A DNA stretch of 64,000 nucleotides from Nocardioides sp. Root240 (GTDB lineage Bacteria; Actinomycetota; Actinomycetes; Propionibacteriales; Nocardioidaceae): contig NZ_LMIT01000002.1 in assembly GCF_001428825.1 (NCBI RefSeq), positions 389,669 through 453,668 of the forward strand, read 5' to 3'. Both the position numbers and the translations under genes were made by a program. The notes below the pieces were generated by a model, which worked only from the letters and a program-made list of their open reading frames with translations, had not been told where the DNA came from and did not search any database. Below are positions 1 to 7,517 of the stretch, piece by piece; the stretch's first letter is position 1, and every line of letters starts with the position of its first letter.

Positions 1-1
1 C

Positions 2-322
2 CGCAACAACAGCAACGGCCGGCTGACCTTCGGCTACACCGTCTCGGCAACCGCGTCCGGCTCGCTCGGAGCCGCGCTCAAGGTGACCGTGCTCAAGGGG
101 GGATCCGTGAGCAGCTCGACCTGCACCGGCGGTACCGCTGTCGGTACGGCGGGTGTGAGCCTGAACGGGTTCAGCGCCTCCGGCGGCAACCTGGCCGCCA
201 CCGCGGCCACGCCGTACCACGACCTGTGCGTCCAGGTGACGCTCCCGCCGAGCTCGGGCGTCGGCCAGCTCCAGTCCTCCAACGTCGTCCTGACGTTCAA
301 CGCCACGCAGGTGATCGCGTGA
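2..322 (+). CDS. C-terminal part of an exported TasA/SipW-substrate-like protein (5' end outside window)
   Basis: The reading frame is open from the first bases of the window and stops at TGA 320-322; the start lies upstream, so only the last 106 or so residues are visible. They are rich in Thr, Ser, Ala, Gly and Val, with two cysteine-containing stretches (STCTGG and YHDLCVQV), typical of an extracellular beta-rich domain. The stop overlaps the GTG of the next gene, a SipW-like signal peptidase, as GTGA. Adjacency to that peptidase suggests it is one of the peptidase's exported substrates, like the two small proteins downstream. The visible part contains no catalytic motif. Function is inferred from context only. 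Confidence 0.6.
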   Translation, partial: RNNSNGRLTFGYTVSATASGSLGAALKVTVLKGGSVSSSTCTGGTAVGTAGVSLNGFSASGGNLAATAATPYHDLCVQVTLPPSSGVGQLQSSNVVLTFNATQVIA

Positions 323-1653
323 CCAGGCTCGCACGGTGGGCCCGCGAGGCCGTGCTCTGGACGGGCAGCGTCCTCGGCGCCCTCTGCCTGGCCAGCTTCG
401 TCGCCGGCTGGCTGTTCCACGTGACGCCGCTGGTCTTCGTCTCGGGGTCGATGAGCCCGGACTACGAGGCCGGAGCCCTGGGCATCGCGCACCAGGTCCC
501 TGCCTCGGACATCGCCGTCGGTGATGTCGTGAGCGTCGTCAACGCGGGGGGTGACCGGGTGACCCACCGGGTCGTCGGTGCCGCGCCCTCGGGCGACCTC
601 GTCGGCCTCACCCTCCGGGGCGACACCAACGACACGCCCGACGCCGAGACCTACTACGTCGGCGCTGCCGACCGTGTGGTCCTCGGCCTCCCGTACGCCG
701 GCTACGCGCTGGCCGCCGCGACGACGCCGGTCGGCCTCCTTGCGGCCGGCCTGCTGGTCCTGGCTGCGCTGGCGCTGGGCTTCTCGCGTCGCGACGGTGA
801 CGGCCCCAGTCGTACCGGGAAGGGCACACGTGTGCTCGCCCCTGCCGGTCTCGCCTCGGTGCTCGCGCTCGGCGGCGTCCTCGGGCTCGGCGGTGGCGCG
901 CCGTGGGCGTTCACGTCCGCCGTCTGGACCGACTCCGCGACGGCGACCGCCACGATCACCACTCCGGACACGACGCCGCCGGTGCTGTCGAACCCGCTGC
1001 CCGCCAACGCGGCGTCCGGAACCGCTTGGACGACGATGTCCTGCTCGTCGAGCGCCAACCAGGTCTGCGTGACGGCGACGGACACGAGCGGGTCGGGGGT
1101 CAGCACGGTCTTCGTCAAGCTGGTCCGCACCAGTGGCACGACGCAGTGCTGGGACGGCTCGGCCTTCGTCAACGGCACGGCCTGCGCCGCGCAGCCGATG
1201 ACGCTCGTCTCGGGCAACCAGTACCGGAGCTCGGGCCTGACGTCGGCGCTGATGGTCAACGGTACCTACCAGACGACGTACACGGCGTCCGACGTCGCGG
1301 GCAACTCCGCTACGCCGCTCGTCACGTCGTTCACGGTGGCTGTGCCGGCCCCGGCCAAGCCGACCATCACCGCCTGCGTGAACACCGCCAACGGCAGTGC
1401 CCCCTATCGCCTCACCTGGACCTGGCCCGGCCCGGGCAACCCCGACTCGTTCGCGGTGGTCTACAGCGTCAACCCGGGCGGCACGCGGGTGACGACCTTC
1501 GCGGGCAACCTGCGGACAGGGGACACCGTGGACATCAACAACGAGGCAGGCAACTTCAAGCTCGTGGCCGTTGTCGGCGGCGTGCAGTCCGTGGTCTCGA
1601 ACCAGGCGAACTACCAGGGCAACGGCGGCGGCAAGACGTGCAACGTGCCCTGA
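319..1653 (+). CDS. SipW-like (S26B) signal peptidase I fused to an exported Ig-like C-terminal region
   Basis: The GTG start at 319 overlaps the upstream stop; 444 aa. An N-terminal membrane segment (about residues 12-32) is followed by SGSMSP with the presumed catalytic Ser44, then VTHRV with His83 in place of the Lys base of Escherichia coli LepB, and GDTNDTPD (101-108). This Ser/His arrangement is that of archaeal, ER and SipW-type signal peptidases (family S26B). Further hydrophobic segments lie near 125-145 and 168-190. Unusually the protein continues for about 250 residues: a stretch near 195-205 (AFTSAVWTDSAT) resembling the mature N-termini of the neighbouring substrates, then a TPPVL Ig-like or Big-type repeat ending in DVAGNSA, then a second beta-rich domain. 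It probably cleaves the neighbouring exported proteins. Substrate specificity is inferred. Confidence 0.8.
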   Translation: MTRLARWAREAVLWTGSVLGALCLASFVAGWLFHVTPLVFVSGSMSPDYEAGALGIAHQVPASDIAVGDVVSVVNAGGDRVTHRVVGAAPSGDLVGLTLRGDTNDTPDAETYYVGAADRVVLGLPYAGYALAAATTPVGLLAAGLLVLAALALGFSRRDGDGPSRTGKGTRVLAPAGLASVLALGGVLGLGGGAPWAFTSAVWTDSATATATITTPDTTPPVLSNPLPANAASGTAWTTMSCSSSANQVCVTATDTSGSGVSTVFVKLVRTSGTTQCWDGSAFVNGTACAAQPMTLVSGNQYRSSGLTSALMVNGTYQTTYTASDVAGNSATPLVTSFTVAVPAPAKPTITACVNTANGSAPYRLTWTWPGPGNPDSFAVVYSVNPGGTRVTTFAGNLRTGDTVDINNEAGNFKLVAVVGGVQSVVSNQANYQGNGGGKTCNVP

Positions 1654-1696
1654 CAAGGAGTCCTCAGACCGCCTGAGCCTTCGCCGATGAACAGGC

Positions 1697-2332
1697 ATGA
1701 CCACCGCCCGTCCGCGCGACCCGCGCCGCCGCCGTAGCCTCGTGCTGGCCGCGGCCGGTGCTCTCGCGGCCGCGCTCCTGGTCCTGGGCGTCAGCGGCAC
1801 CCTGTCCAGCTGGACACGGGCGATCCTGACCAACGACACCAACACGCTCGAGGCAGCGCAGTCGCTGATCCTCGAGGAGACCGGTCCGGGCGCCGTGGTC
1901 TGCACGTCGACCGACGGCGGGGGATCGGGCAACGCCTTCACCTGCTCGACCATCGACAAGTACGGCGGCACCGCGTCCCCGCTCGGACCGGGTGACCACC
2001 AGAGCGTGACGGTCACGCTCAAGAACACGGGTACGACGAGCGGTCCGCTCGCGCTCGCACCGGGCGTGTGCGCGACCAGCGGTGGCAGCCCGACCGCGAC
2101 CGCGAGCATCTGCGACACCGCCGAGGTCACCCTGGTGTGCACCGCGCCGAGCGCCGTCGACACCACGGGCAGCCCGGTCGTCCTGTCGGCCTTCGGCGAC
2201 CAGGCCGTCGTCGTCACGCTCGCCGCCGGTGCGTCGACGGACTGCACCTTCGACGTCGCGCTGCCGGTGTCGGCCTCGCCGCAGGTCGCGGGTCAGACCG
2301 CGACCCAGCCGCTCGTCTGGACGCTGGGTTGA
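1697..2332 (+). CDS. Exported TasA/SipW-substrate-like protein A
   Basis: 211 aa. An Arg-rich N-terminus (RPRDPRRRR) and one hydrophobic segment (about 15-32) are followed by SGTLSSWTRAILTN, a pattern close to the start of mature SipW substrates (Gly-Thr-aromatic region followed by an Asn/Thr-rich stretch). The rest is Thr/Ser/Val-rich with cysteines spread along it (for example VVCTST, FTCST, SICDTA, TLVCTA), suggesting a disulfide-stabilised extracellular beta fold. It shares IDKYGGTASPLGPG with the next gene (INKYGGTSSPLGPG), so the two are paralogues. It lies 43 bp after the peptidase gene and 1 bp before its paralogue. A surface fibre or matrix subunit is plausible by analogy with TasA/CalY but not shown. 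Confidence 0.7.
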   Translation: MTTARPRDPRRRRSLVLAAAGALAAALLVLGVSGTLSSWTRAILTNDTNTLEAAQSLILEETGPGAVVCTSTDGGGSGNAFTCSTIDKYGGTASPLGPGDHQSVTVTLKNTGTTSGPLALAPGVCATSGGSPTATASICDTAEVTLVCTAPSAVDTTGSPVVLSAFGDQAVVVTLAAGASTDCTFDVALPVSASPQVAGQTATQPLVWTLG

Positions 2333-2333
2333 G

Positions 2334-3011
2334 ATGGCCCGCCACGCGCGCCGCCGGTACGCCGACCCCCGCGCGCTGCTGCTCGGTGCCTGCGCCGTCG
2401 CCGCAACCCTGCTGACGCTCAGCGTCAACGGCACGCTGGCCGACTGGACCAGCGCGGTCCTCACCAACAGCACGAACACCGTCGCGAGCTCGACGGCCGT
2501 GATCCTCCAGGAGGTCGGGCCCGACGGCACGGCTGGCCACGCGACGCAGACCTGCCGTTCCAGTGACGCCGCAGCCAACGCCGCGACCTGCAACACGATC
2601 AACAAGTACGGCGGCACCAGCTCGCCGCTCGGTCCGGGGTCCAACCAGGCGACGGACGTCGTGTTCACCAACCTCGGCGCGGCGAACGCGACCAGCTTCG
2701 TGCTGACGCCGGGCACCTGCAGCTCCACCCCGTCGACCGGTACGCCGACCCCGAACAACCTGTGCACCACCGACCTCACGGTGGCGATCAGCTGCTCGGG
2801 CGGGTCGACGTACTCGGCCGGGTCGGCGTGGACCGACCTGGTCTACGCCGCGGGCGCGGCCACCAGCATCCCGACCCTCACCCACACGCCGGGCATGGCG
2901 TCCGGGGCGTCGGCGACCTGCAGGATCACGGTCGCGCTGCCGGCCGGCGCGTCGGTCCTCGACCAGGGCCTCACGCTGAGCCAGCCCCTGAGCTGGACCC
3001 TGAACAAGTGA
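2334..3011 (+). CDS. Exported TasA/SipW-substrate-like protein B
   Basis: 225 aa. ATG 2334 was chosen because it sits just after the upstream stop and is followed by a coherent signal region; the same frame is open further upstream, but that part is an off-frame copy of the previous gene. It has a basic N-terminus (RHARRR), a hydrophobic helix, then NGTLADWTSAVLTNSTN, matching the mature-start pattern of its neighbour. The central YGGTSSPLGPG block and the C-terminal LSQPLSWTLNK mirror TQPLVWTLG of protein A. Six or more cysteines are spread through the exported part. It is probably co-transcribed and processed with protein A. Role inferred only. Confidence 0.7.
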   Translation: MARHARRRYADPRALLLGACAVAATLLTLSVNGTLADWTSAVLTNSTNTVASSTAVILQEVGPDGTAGHATQTCRSSDAAANAATCNTINKYGGTSSPLGPGSNQATDVVFTNLGAANATSFVLTPGTCSSTPSTGTPTPNNLCTTDLTVAISCSGGSTYSAGSAWTDLVYAAGAATSIPTLTHTPGMASGASATCRITVALPAGASVLDQGLTLSQPLSWTLNK

Positions 3012-4402
3012 CCGGCGCGCGGCACCGCCGGCCTCGACCGCGGGGCCGCTGGTTCGCCGCCGTCGCCTTCGTGTCCCTGCTCGGCCTGGTCGCCGGCACG
3101 TCCGGGACGCTGTCGGGCTGGACCGGCGCGACGGTCACCAACGCGACCGGCACGGCCGCCGTCGGCAGGCTCGCGGTCACGCACACCTACGGTGCGGGCT
3201 CCTGCGCCGGCGGCCCGCGGACGGCGGCCGTGACCTGCACGGGCTCGCTCGCGCCGGTGGCCGGTGCGCCCGCCAGCACCAACGACACCATCGCCAACGA
3301 CAGCGACCGTGCGCTGACGCAGAGCCTGACCGCCGCGTCCTGCGCACCGGTCCGCCTCCTCAACACCCAGCAGGCCGCGGACCCGATGCTGCCGCGCCAG
3401 GCGGTCGCCTTCCAGCAGCCCGACCCGTGGGGGACGACGTCGGCCGCGACGTTCAGCGGTGCCGGCTACGCCACGGACATCGTCGGCACCAACGGCTCCG
3501 GCCTGCTCGGCCTGCTCTCCAACAACTACTCGCTCGGCGTGTGGTTCAACGCGGCCGACGCCCAGGGCGGGGGACTGCTCAGCCTCAGCGGCAGCCTGTC
3601 CAACGGTGCCGGTGTGGCGAACCCCGCGCTCTGGCTCGACACCGCCGGGAAGGTGCGGGTGGCGGTCTCCAGCACGCTCGGCACCTCGCAGCTCGCCAGC
3701 GCGTCGTCGTACTCGTCGGGGTGGCACCACGCCGTCGTCACCGTCTCCAAGGCGGTCCTCGGCGTCACCATGACCGTCACCCTGTACGTCGACGGGGGCT
3801 CGGTGGCCTCGACGACGGTGCTCGCCCTGCTCACCGGCACGAGCGGGTACTGGCACCTGGGCTGGTCCGACTTCACCGGCCTCACCGCACCCACGTCGTC
3901 GTCCTTCCACGGCCGTCTCACCGGCGCCTTCGTCAACCAGTCGAGCGCACTGTCGGCGGGCACGGTGTCGTCGCTCTTCGCCGCGGGGAGTGCGACGTCG
4001 TACCGGACGACGGTGGCGGGCCTCTCCGGCACCGCCTCGGTGTGGATGCTCGGTGACGACGGGCTCACGACGTACGCCGGCACCCTGCCCGGGGCCATGG
4101 CCGACCCCTGCGGCCAGGTCAACGTCACACTCACCTTCGCCGCGCCGGCCGCCACCTTCGGGCCGATGACCCTCAACGCGCTGGCGCTCCCGGCCAGCAA
4201 CCCGCGCACGGTCGCCGCACCGGCGGCGGGTCAGTCGCAGACCCTGGCGGTCAGCACCACCCGCGGTGCGTCGTACAGCACCGAGATCACGGGCCTGCGG
4301 CTGCTCGTGCCGCTGACCTTCGGCTACGGCACCAGCCCGGCGACGAGCTGGACCATGACGATGCAGTGGGGCGGCGATCCCGCCGCGGTGTTCGTGGCAT
4401 GA
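3008..4402 (+). CDS. Exported LamG/concanavalin-like surface protein with SipW-substrate-like N-terminus
   Basis: 464 aa from GTG 3008, which overlaps the previous stop as GTGA. A basic N-terminus and hydrophobic helix precede SGTLSGWTGATVTNAT, the third copy of the motif found in proteins A and B. About residues 115-330 look like a LamG/concanavalin A-type jelly-roll: a SLGVWFNAAD strand, SSGWHHAVVTV, then LYVDGGSVAST, which is the usual W-H-H plus Y-V-D-G pattern of LamG domains. LamG domains commonly bind glycans or other surface ligands. The C-terminal 100 residues are a Thr/Ala-rich beta region with no recognised domain. No LPXTG-type sorting motif was seen. The ligand cannot be told from sequence. 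Confidence 0.7.
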   Translation: MTGARHRRPRPRGRWFAAVAFVSLLGLVAGTSGTLSGWTGATVTNATGTAAVGRLAVTHTYGAGSCAGGPRTAAVTCTGSLAPVAGAPASTNDTIANDSDRALTQSLTAASCAPVRLLNTQQAADPMLPRQAVAFQQPDPWGTTSAATFSGAGYATDIVGTNGSGLLGLLSNNYSLGVWFNAADAQGGGLLSLSGSLSNGAGVANPALWLDTAGKVRVAVSSTLGTSQLASASSYSSGWHHAVVTVSKAVLGVTMTVTLYVDGGSVASTTVLALLTGTSGYWHLGWSDFTGLTAPTSSSFHGRLTGAFVNQSSALSAGTVSSLFAAGSATSYRTTVAGLSGTASVWMLGDDGLTTYAGTLPGAMADPCGQVNVTLTFAAPAATFGPMTLNALALPASNPRTVAAPAAGQSQTLAVSTTRGASYSTEITGLRLLVPLTFGYGTSPATSWTMTMQWGGDPAAVFVA

Positions 4403-5367
4403 ACGCTCGACGGATCGCGGTGGTCGCACAGTGGCTGCTGCTCGCGGCCGTGGTCGTCGCGGTCACGGCCGCCGGTGCGTGGCGGCTCGGCGGCGGACGG
4501 TGGGAGCGCGTCGAGACCGCGTCGATGGGCACCGCGGCGCCGGTGAACTCCCTGCTGTGGGTCGAGCCCACCGACTTCGACGCCCTGCAGGTCGGCGACT
4601 TCATCACCTTCCACCCGCCGGGCGACTCGTCGGTCAGCTACAGCCACCGCGTCGCGGCAGTCCACGGCGACGGCACGGTCGAGACGCAGGGTGACATCAC
4701 CGCGCGCGACCCGTGGCGGGTCACGGAGGGCGACCTCGTCGGCGCGGTGGTGTGGACCTGGCCGGGCGCCGGGTGGCTCGTCGTCGCCGCACCGGTGCTG
4801 CTGCTTGGCGGCCTGCTGCTGGCCGCCGCGGTCGCGATGATCCGGCGCCGGGACTGGCGGCTGCCGGTCGCGATCGTCGGGGGAGCGCTGCTGCTCAGCG
4901 TCGCGATCGTCGTGCACCGCCCGCTGGTCCGGGCCCAAGAGCTCGGGTTCGGCGAGGTGGCGGGCGGTGCCCGGGCGACGTACGTCTCGACGGGGCTGGC
5001 CCCCGTCCGGCTCGAGGCGCACCGCGGCCCCCACGTCGATCTCCACGACGGCGAGGTCGGCTCGGTCCTGATCACCCACAAGGACGCCGACGGCCGCTAC
5101 GGCATCTCGATGCACCCGCGGATCCCGTTCTGGTGGTGGGTGGTCCTGGTGGCCGTCTGCTTCCTGCCTGCCCTCGGCGCGTTCGCCTCCGGCGGCGCAC
5201 CTAGCGGTCACCCCCGGACGTTCTCCGGGTGCCCTGCACACCGGGCACGCACCTCGCGGCGTTGCCGACGCTTGCGAGACGACGCGGTATGGCTGCGCGC
5301 CGGCGCCTTGCGAGGCACGCACCCGGAGCACAGGACACCACGCAGAACGTCCGGGGGTGACCCCTAG
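4399..5367 (+). CDS. Second SipW-like (S26B) signal peptidase; C-terminus encoded by an inserted repeat
   Basis: ATG 4399 overlaps the previous stop (ATGA). 322 aa as read. The N-terminal helix (about 8-28) is followed by [10 protein letters not shown] with presumed nucleophile Ser42 and SYSHRVAAV with His83, then [10 protein letters not shown]. The order and Ser-His spacing match the first peptidase of the locus. Hydrophobic segments lie near 117-140, 150-168 and 242-262. From about residue 270 to the stop the sequence is encoded entirely by the inverted-repeat element at 5205-5362, and the stop TAG (5365-5367) lies in the element's right flank. The natural C-terminus has therefore probably been replaced or extended by about 53 residues of non-homologous Arg-rich sequence. 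Confidence 0.7.
   Translation: MNARRIAVVAQWLLLAAVVVAVTAAGAWRLGGGRWERVETASMGTAAPVNSLLWVEPTDFDALQVGDFITFHPPGDSSVSYSHRVAAVHGDGTVETQGDITARDPWRVTEGDLVGAVVWTWPGAGWLVVAAPVLLLGGLLLAAAVAMIRRRDWRLPVAIVGGALLLSVAIVVHRPLVRAQELGFGEVAGGARATYVSTGLAPVRLEAHRGPHVDLHDGEVGSVLITHKDADGRYGISMHPRIPFWWWVVLVAVCFLPALGAFASGGAPSGHPRTFSGCPAHRARTSRRCRRLRDDAVWLRAGALRGTHPEHRTPRRTSGGDP
5205..5362. repeat. MITE-like 158-bp inverted-repeat element with candidate CCTAG target duplication
   Basis: The ends are perfect 19-bp inverted repeats: GGTCACCCCCGGACGTTCT at 5206-5224 and its complement at 5344-5362. Pairing continues imperfectly inward (CACCTCGC against GCGAGGCACG) for most of each arm. CCTAG occurs on both sides (5200-5204 and 5363-5367), as expected for a short target-site duplication. 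No transposase is encoded. It could be a non-autonomous transposon derivative or a very large terminator hairpin; the flanking duplication favours the first reading. Confidence 0.6.
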
Positions 5368-5370
5368 GAT
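5365..5370 (+). promoter_or_regulatory. -10 element of pdxT (leaderless)
   Basis: TAGGAT lies 8 nt before ATG 5379, so transcription should start at or next to the start codon. Its first three bases belong to the right CCTAG flank of the repeat element. No good -35 was seen. Confidence 0.5.
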
Positions 5371-5378
5371 CAGTGCCC

Positions 5379-5954
5379 ATGCCGTCCATCGGAGTCTTCG
5401 CCCTGCAGGGCGACGTCCGCGAGCACCTGCAGACCCTCACCGCCCTGGGCGTCGACGCCTTCCCGGTACGCCGCCCGTCGGAGCTCGAGCGTTGCGACGG
5501 ACTGGTGCTGCCCGGCGGTGAGTCCACCACCATGGCCAAGCTGGCGCGCACCTTCGAGTTGCTCGACCCGCTGCGCGAGCGGATCCACGGCGGCATGCCC
5601 ACCTTCGGCACCTGCGCCGGCATGATCCTGCTCGCCGACCGGATCGAGGGCGGCACGTCGGACCAGGAGACCATCGGCGGCCTCGACGCCACCGTGCGCC
5701 GCAACGCCTTCGGCCGCCAGGTCGACTCCTTCGAGGCCGACCTCGAGCTGACCGGGCTCGATGCGCCGGTGCACGCCGTCTTCATCCGCGCACCGTGGGT
5801 CGAGCAGACCGGTCCGGAGGTCGAGGTGCTCGCCGAGGCGCACGGTCATCCGGTCGCCGTACGGCAGGGGCACCTGCTCGCGACGTCCTTCCACCCGGAG
5901 GTCGACGGGGACGGCCGGGTGCACCGGCTCTTCCTCGAGCTGGTCGCCGGATAA
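5379..5954 (+). CDS. pdxT: Pyridoxal 5'-phosphate synthase glutaminase subunit PdxT
   Basis: 191 aa. It hydrolyses glutamine and passes ammonia to PdxS for pyridoxal phosphate synthesis in the cytoplasm. It begins [10 protein letters not shown], the family signature, followed by LPGGEST, the nucleophile elbow GTCAGM with Cys79, and SFHPEV near the end carrying the His and Glu of the catalytic triad. The length is normal. ATG 5379 was preferred over GTG 5373 because it matches the family start and sits 8 nt after a -10 hexamer. In many actinobacteria pdxS lies nearby upstream; here the upstream neighbour is the SipW-like locus and pdxS is not in view. yebC follows after 56 bp. Confidence 0.95.
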   Translation: MPSIGVFALQGDVREHLQTLTALGVDAFPVRRPSELERCDGLVLPGGESTTMAKLARTFELLDPLRERIHGGMPTFGTCAGMILLADRIEGGTSDQETIGGLDATVRRNAFGRQVDSFEADLELTGLDAPVHAVFIRAPWVEQTGPEVEVLAEAHGHPVAVRQGHLLATSFHPEVDGDGRVHRLFLELVAG

Positions 5955-6010
5955 GGTTGCAGGGCTGTTTCGGCAGCCGCATGTCGTCGAGGTAGATAGA
6001 GGGACGGGAA

Positions 6011-6778
6011 ATGTCTGGCCACTCCAAGTGGGCGACCACGAAGCACAAGAAGGCCGCGATCGATGCCAAGCGCGGCAAGCTCTTCGCGAAGCTGATCAAG
6101 AACATCGAGATCGCGGCGAAGATGGGCGGTCCCGACCCCACCGGCAACCCCACGCTCTTCGACGCCATCCAGAAGGCGAAGAAGCAGTCGGTCCCCAACA
6201 AGAACATCGACTCCGCGGTGAAGCGCGGTGGCGGTCTCGAGGGTGGCGGCGTCGACTACGAGACGATCATGTACGAGGTCTACGGCCCCCAGGGCGTCGC
6301 CCTGCTGGTGGAGTGCCTCACCGACAACCGCAACCGGGCCGCGATGGAGGTCCGCACCGCGGTGACCCGCAACGGCGGCACCATGGCCGACCCCGGCTCG
6401 GTCTCCCGCCTGTTCACCCGCAAGGGCGTGGTCGTCGTCGCGAAGCAGCAGGAGGGCAAGGAGGTCTCCGAGGACGACCTCCTCGAGGCCACCCTCGATG
6501 CCGGTGCCGAGGACGTCGCCGACCACGGCGAGGCCTTCGAGATCCAGTCGGAGGCCACCGACGTCGTCGCGGTCCGCAGCGCCCTCCAGGACGCCGGCAT
6601 CGACTACGAGTCCGCCGAGGTCCAGTTCGTCGCATCGATGGACATCCCCGTCGCCGACCCGGTCGCCGCGGGCAAGGTGTTCAAGCTCGTCGACGCGGTC
6701 GACGACCTCGACGACGTGCAGAACGTCTTCAGCAACGCCGACATCCCCGACGAGGTCCTCGACCAGGTCGAGGAGTGA
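6011..6778 (+). CDS. yebC: YebC/PmpR-family regulator or translation factor
   Basis: 255 aa. It begins [19 protein letters not shown], the highly conserved YebC N-terminus, followed by GPDPTGNP and the NKNID segment. Members of this family have been described as DNA-binding regulators and, more recently, as ribosome-associated factors that help translate proline-rich stretches. Which role applies here cannot be told from sequence. The ATG is preceded by GACGGGAA as a ribosome site. A small hairpin (GGCTG-N6-CAGCC, 5963-5978) lies in the 56-bp gap after pdxT. Position between pdxT and ruvC is the standard actinobacterial order. Confidence 0.93.
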   Translation: MSGHSKWATTKHKKAAIDAKRGKLFAKLIKNIEIAAKMGGPDPTGNPTLFDAIQKAKKQSVPNKNIDSAVKRGGGLEGGGVDYETIMYEVYGPQGVALLVECLTDNRNRAAMEVRTAVTRNGGTMADPGSVSRLFTRKGVVVVAKQQEGKEVSEDDLLEATLDAGAEDVADHGEAFEIQSEATDVVAVRSALQDAGIDYESAEVQFVASMDIPVADPVAAGKVFKLVDAVDDLDDVQNVFSNADIPDEVLDQVEE

Positions 6779-6783
6779 GCCGC

Positions 6784-6801
6784 GCCGCCCGTTTGGGCGG
6801 C
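6784..6801 (+). terminator. Hairpin terminator after yebC
   Basis: GCCGCCC-GTTT-GGGCGGC, a perfect 7-bp stem six bases after the yebC stop, without a T tract, as is common in actinobacteria. A second hairpin (GGGCGTC-N5-GACGCCC, 6829-6847) lies between it and the next start and could act as a terminator or 5'-UTR structure. Confidence 0.6.
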
Positions 6802-6866
6802 CGGCACCAGGGGAGGCCTTCGCGTGGCGGGCGTCATCGGGACGCCCGAAGCGAAAGGAACCCCCC

Positions 6867-7391
6867 ATGCACCTGCGTTCCCTGATCCGCCTCGCCGTCG
6901 TGGCGATCTCCCTGAGCATCGCCGGCCTCGCCGCGCTGCCGCAGGCACCGTCCAAGGCCGCCACGAGCACCGCGACGGTCGTCGTACCTGATGGCCCGGT
7001 GGCGGCGCGCGGCATCTGCGGCAACTGGAAGGGCGCCGTCGCGGGCTACACGGGATGGGCGACCTCGAAGTCCGAGTGCAACGTCTTCGGCAGCTCCTCG
7101 ACGCCGGCCAAGCCCTACCAGTGGGGCTACACCTGGCAGATCCCGCCCTACAGCAACGGCCGCATCTGCGTGCAGGGCCTTGGCTACAAGTGGAGCGCGA
7201 CCAAGAAGAAGACCGTCTCCACGTGGGTGTCCCTGGGCTGCGGCACCAGCGGCGGCGGCAAGGTCCCGTGGTACGGGCCGAAGCGCACCCTCAACGGCAA
7301 GACGTACTACCTGGGCGTGGCGGCCACGCCGAAGGTCCGAGCCAAGGTCCAGCTCGGCTTCCTCGGCGGCGCCTACTCCTGGAAGGGCTGA
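6867..7391 (+). CDS. Small exported protein of unknown function
   Basis: 174 aa with a clear Sec signal peptide (MHLRSLIRLAVV to about residue 32, ending in SKAA). The mature part is basic and aromatic, with cysteines in RGICGNWKG, SECNVFG, GRICVQG and SLGCGTS, suggesting two disulfides, and many Trp, Tyr and Lys residues in its second half. I recognise no family. The ATG is well placed after GAAAGGAA. It sits alone between yebC and ruvC, followed by a strong hairpin (7417-7452), so it is probably a monocistronic insertion into the conserved yebC-ruvC spacing. Confidence 0.75.
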   Translation: MHLRSLIRLAVVAISLSIAGLAALPQAPSKAATSTATVVVPDGPVAARGICGNWKGAVAGYTGWATSKSECNVFGSSSTPAKPYQWGYTWQIPPYSNGRICVQGLGYKWSATKKKTVSTWVSLGCGTSGGGKVPWYGPKRTLNGKTYYLGVAATPKVRAKVQLGFLGGAYSWKG

Positions 7392-7416
7392 GCCCGGCGG
7401 TACGCCGCGCGACGAG

Positions 7417-7452
7417 CAGGACATGCGGAACCTCCGGGTTCCGCGTGTCCTG
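7417..7452 (+). terminator. Strong hairpin terminator before ruvC
   Basis: The 16-bp stem CAGGACATGCGGAACC pairs with 7437-7452 with a single G-U pair and a TCCG tetraloop, 26 bases after the stop of the exported-protein gene. It separates that gene from the LexA-controlled ruv operon. Confidence 0.75.
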
Positions 7453-7487
7453 TTCGCGTCTCGCGGGACGACCGGCTAGCGTTCGTA

Positions 7488-7501
7488 CGAACACATGTTC
7501 G
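7488..7501 (+). promoter_or_regulatory. LexA (SOS) box upstream of ruvCAB
   Basis: CGAAC-ACAT-GTTCG matches the actinobacterial/Gram-positive SOS box core CGAAC-N4-GTTCG exactly and ends 16 nt before the ruvC GTG. It partly overlaps a second palindrome, GTTCGTACGAAC (7481-7492). It predicts DNA-damage induction of ruvC, ruvA and ruvB. Confidence 0.8.
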
Positions 7502-7517
7502 GACGAGAGGTGACGAC

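Noticed and set aside
34..2247. Very long minus-strand open frame opposite the surface locus
   Set aside because: It is Arg/Ala/Pro-rich low-quality sequence antisense to clearly coding genes, an effect of high GC with few stop codons.
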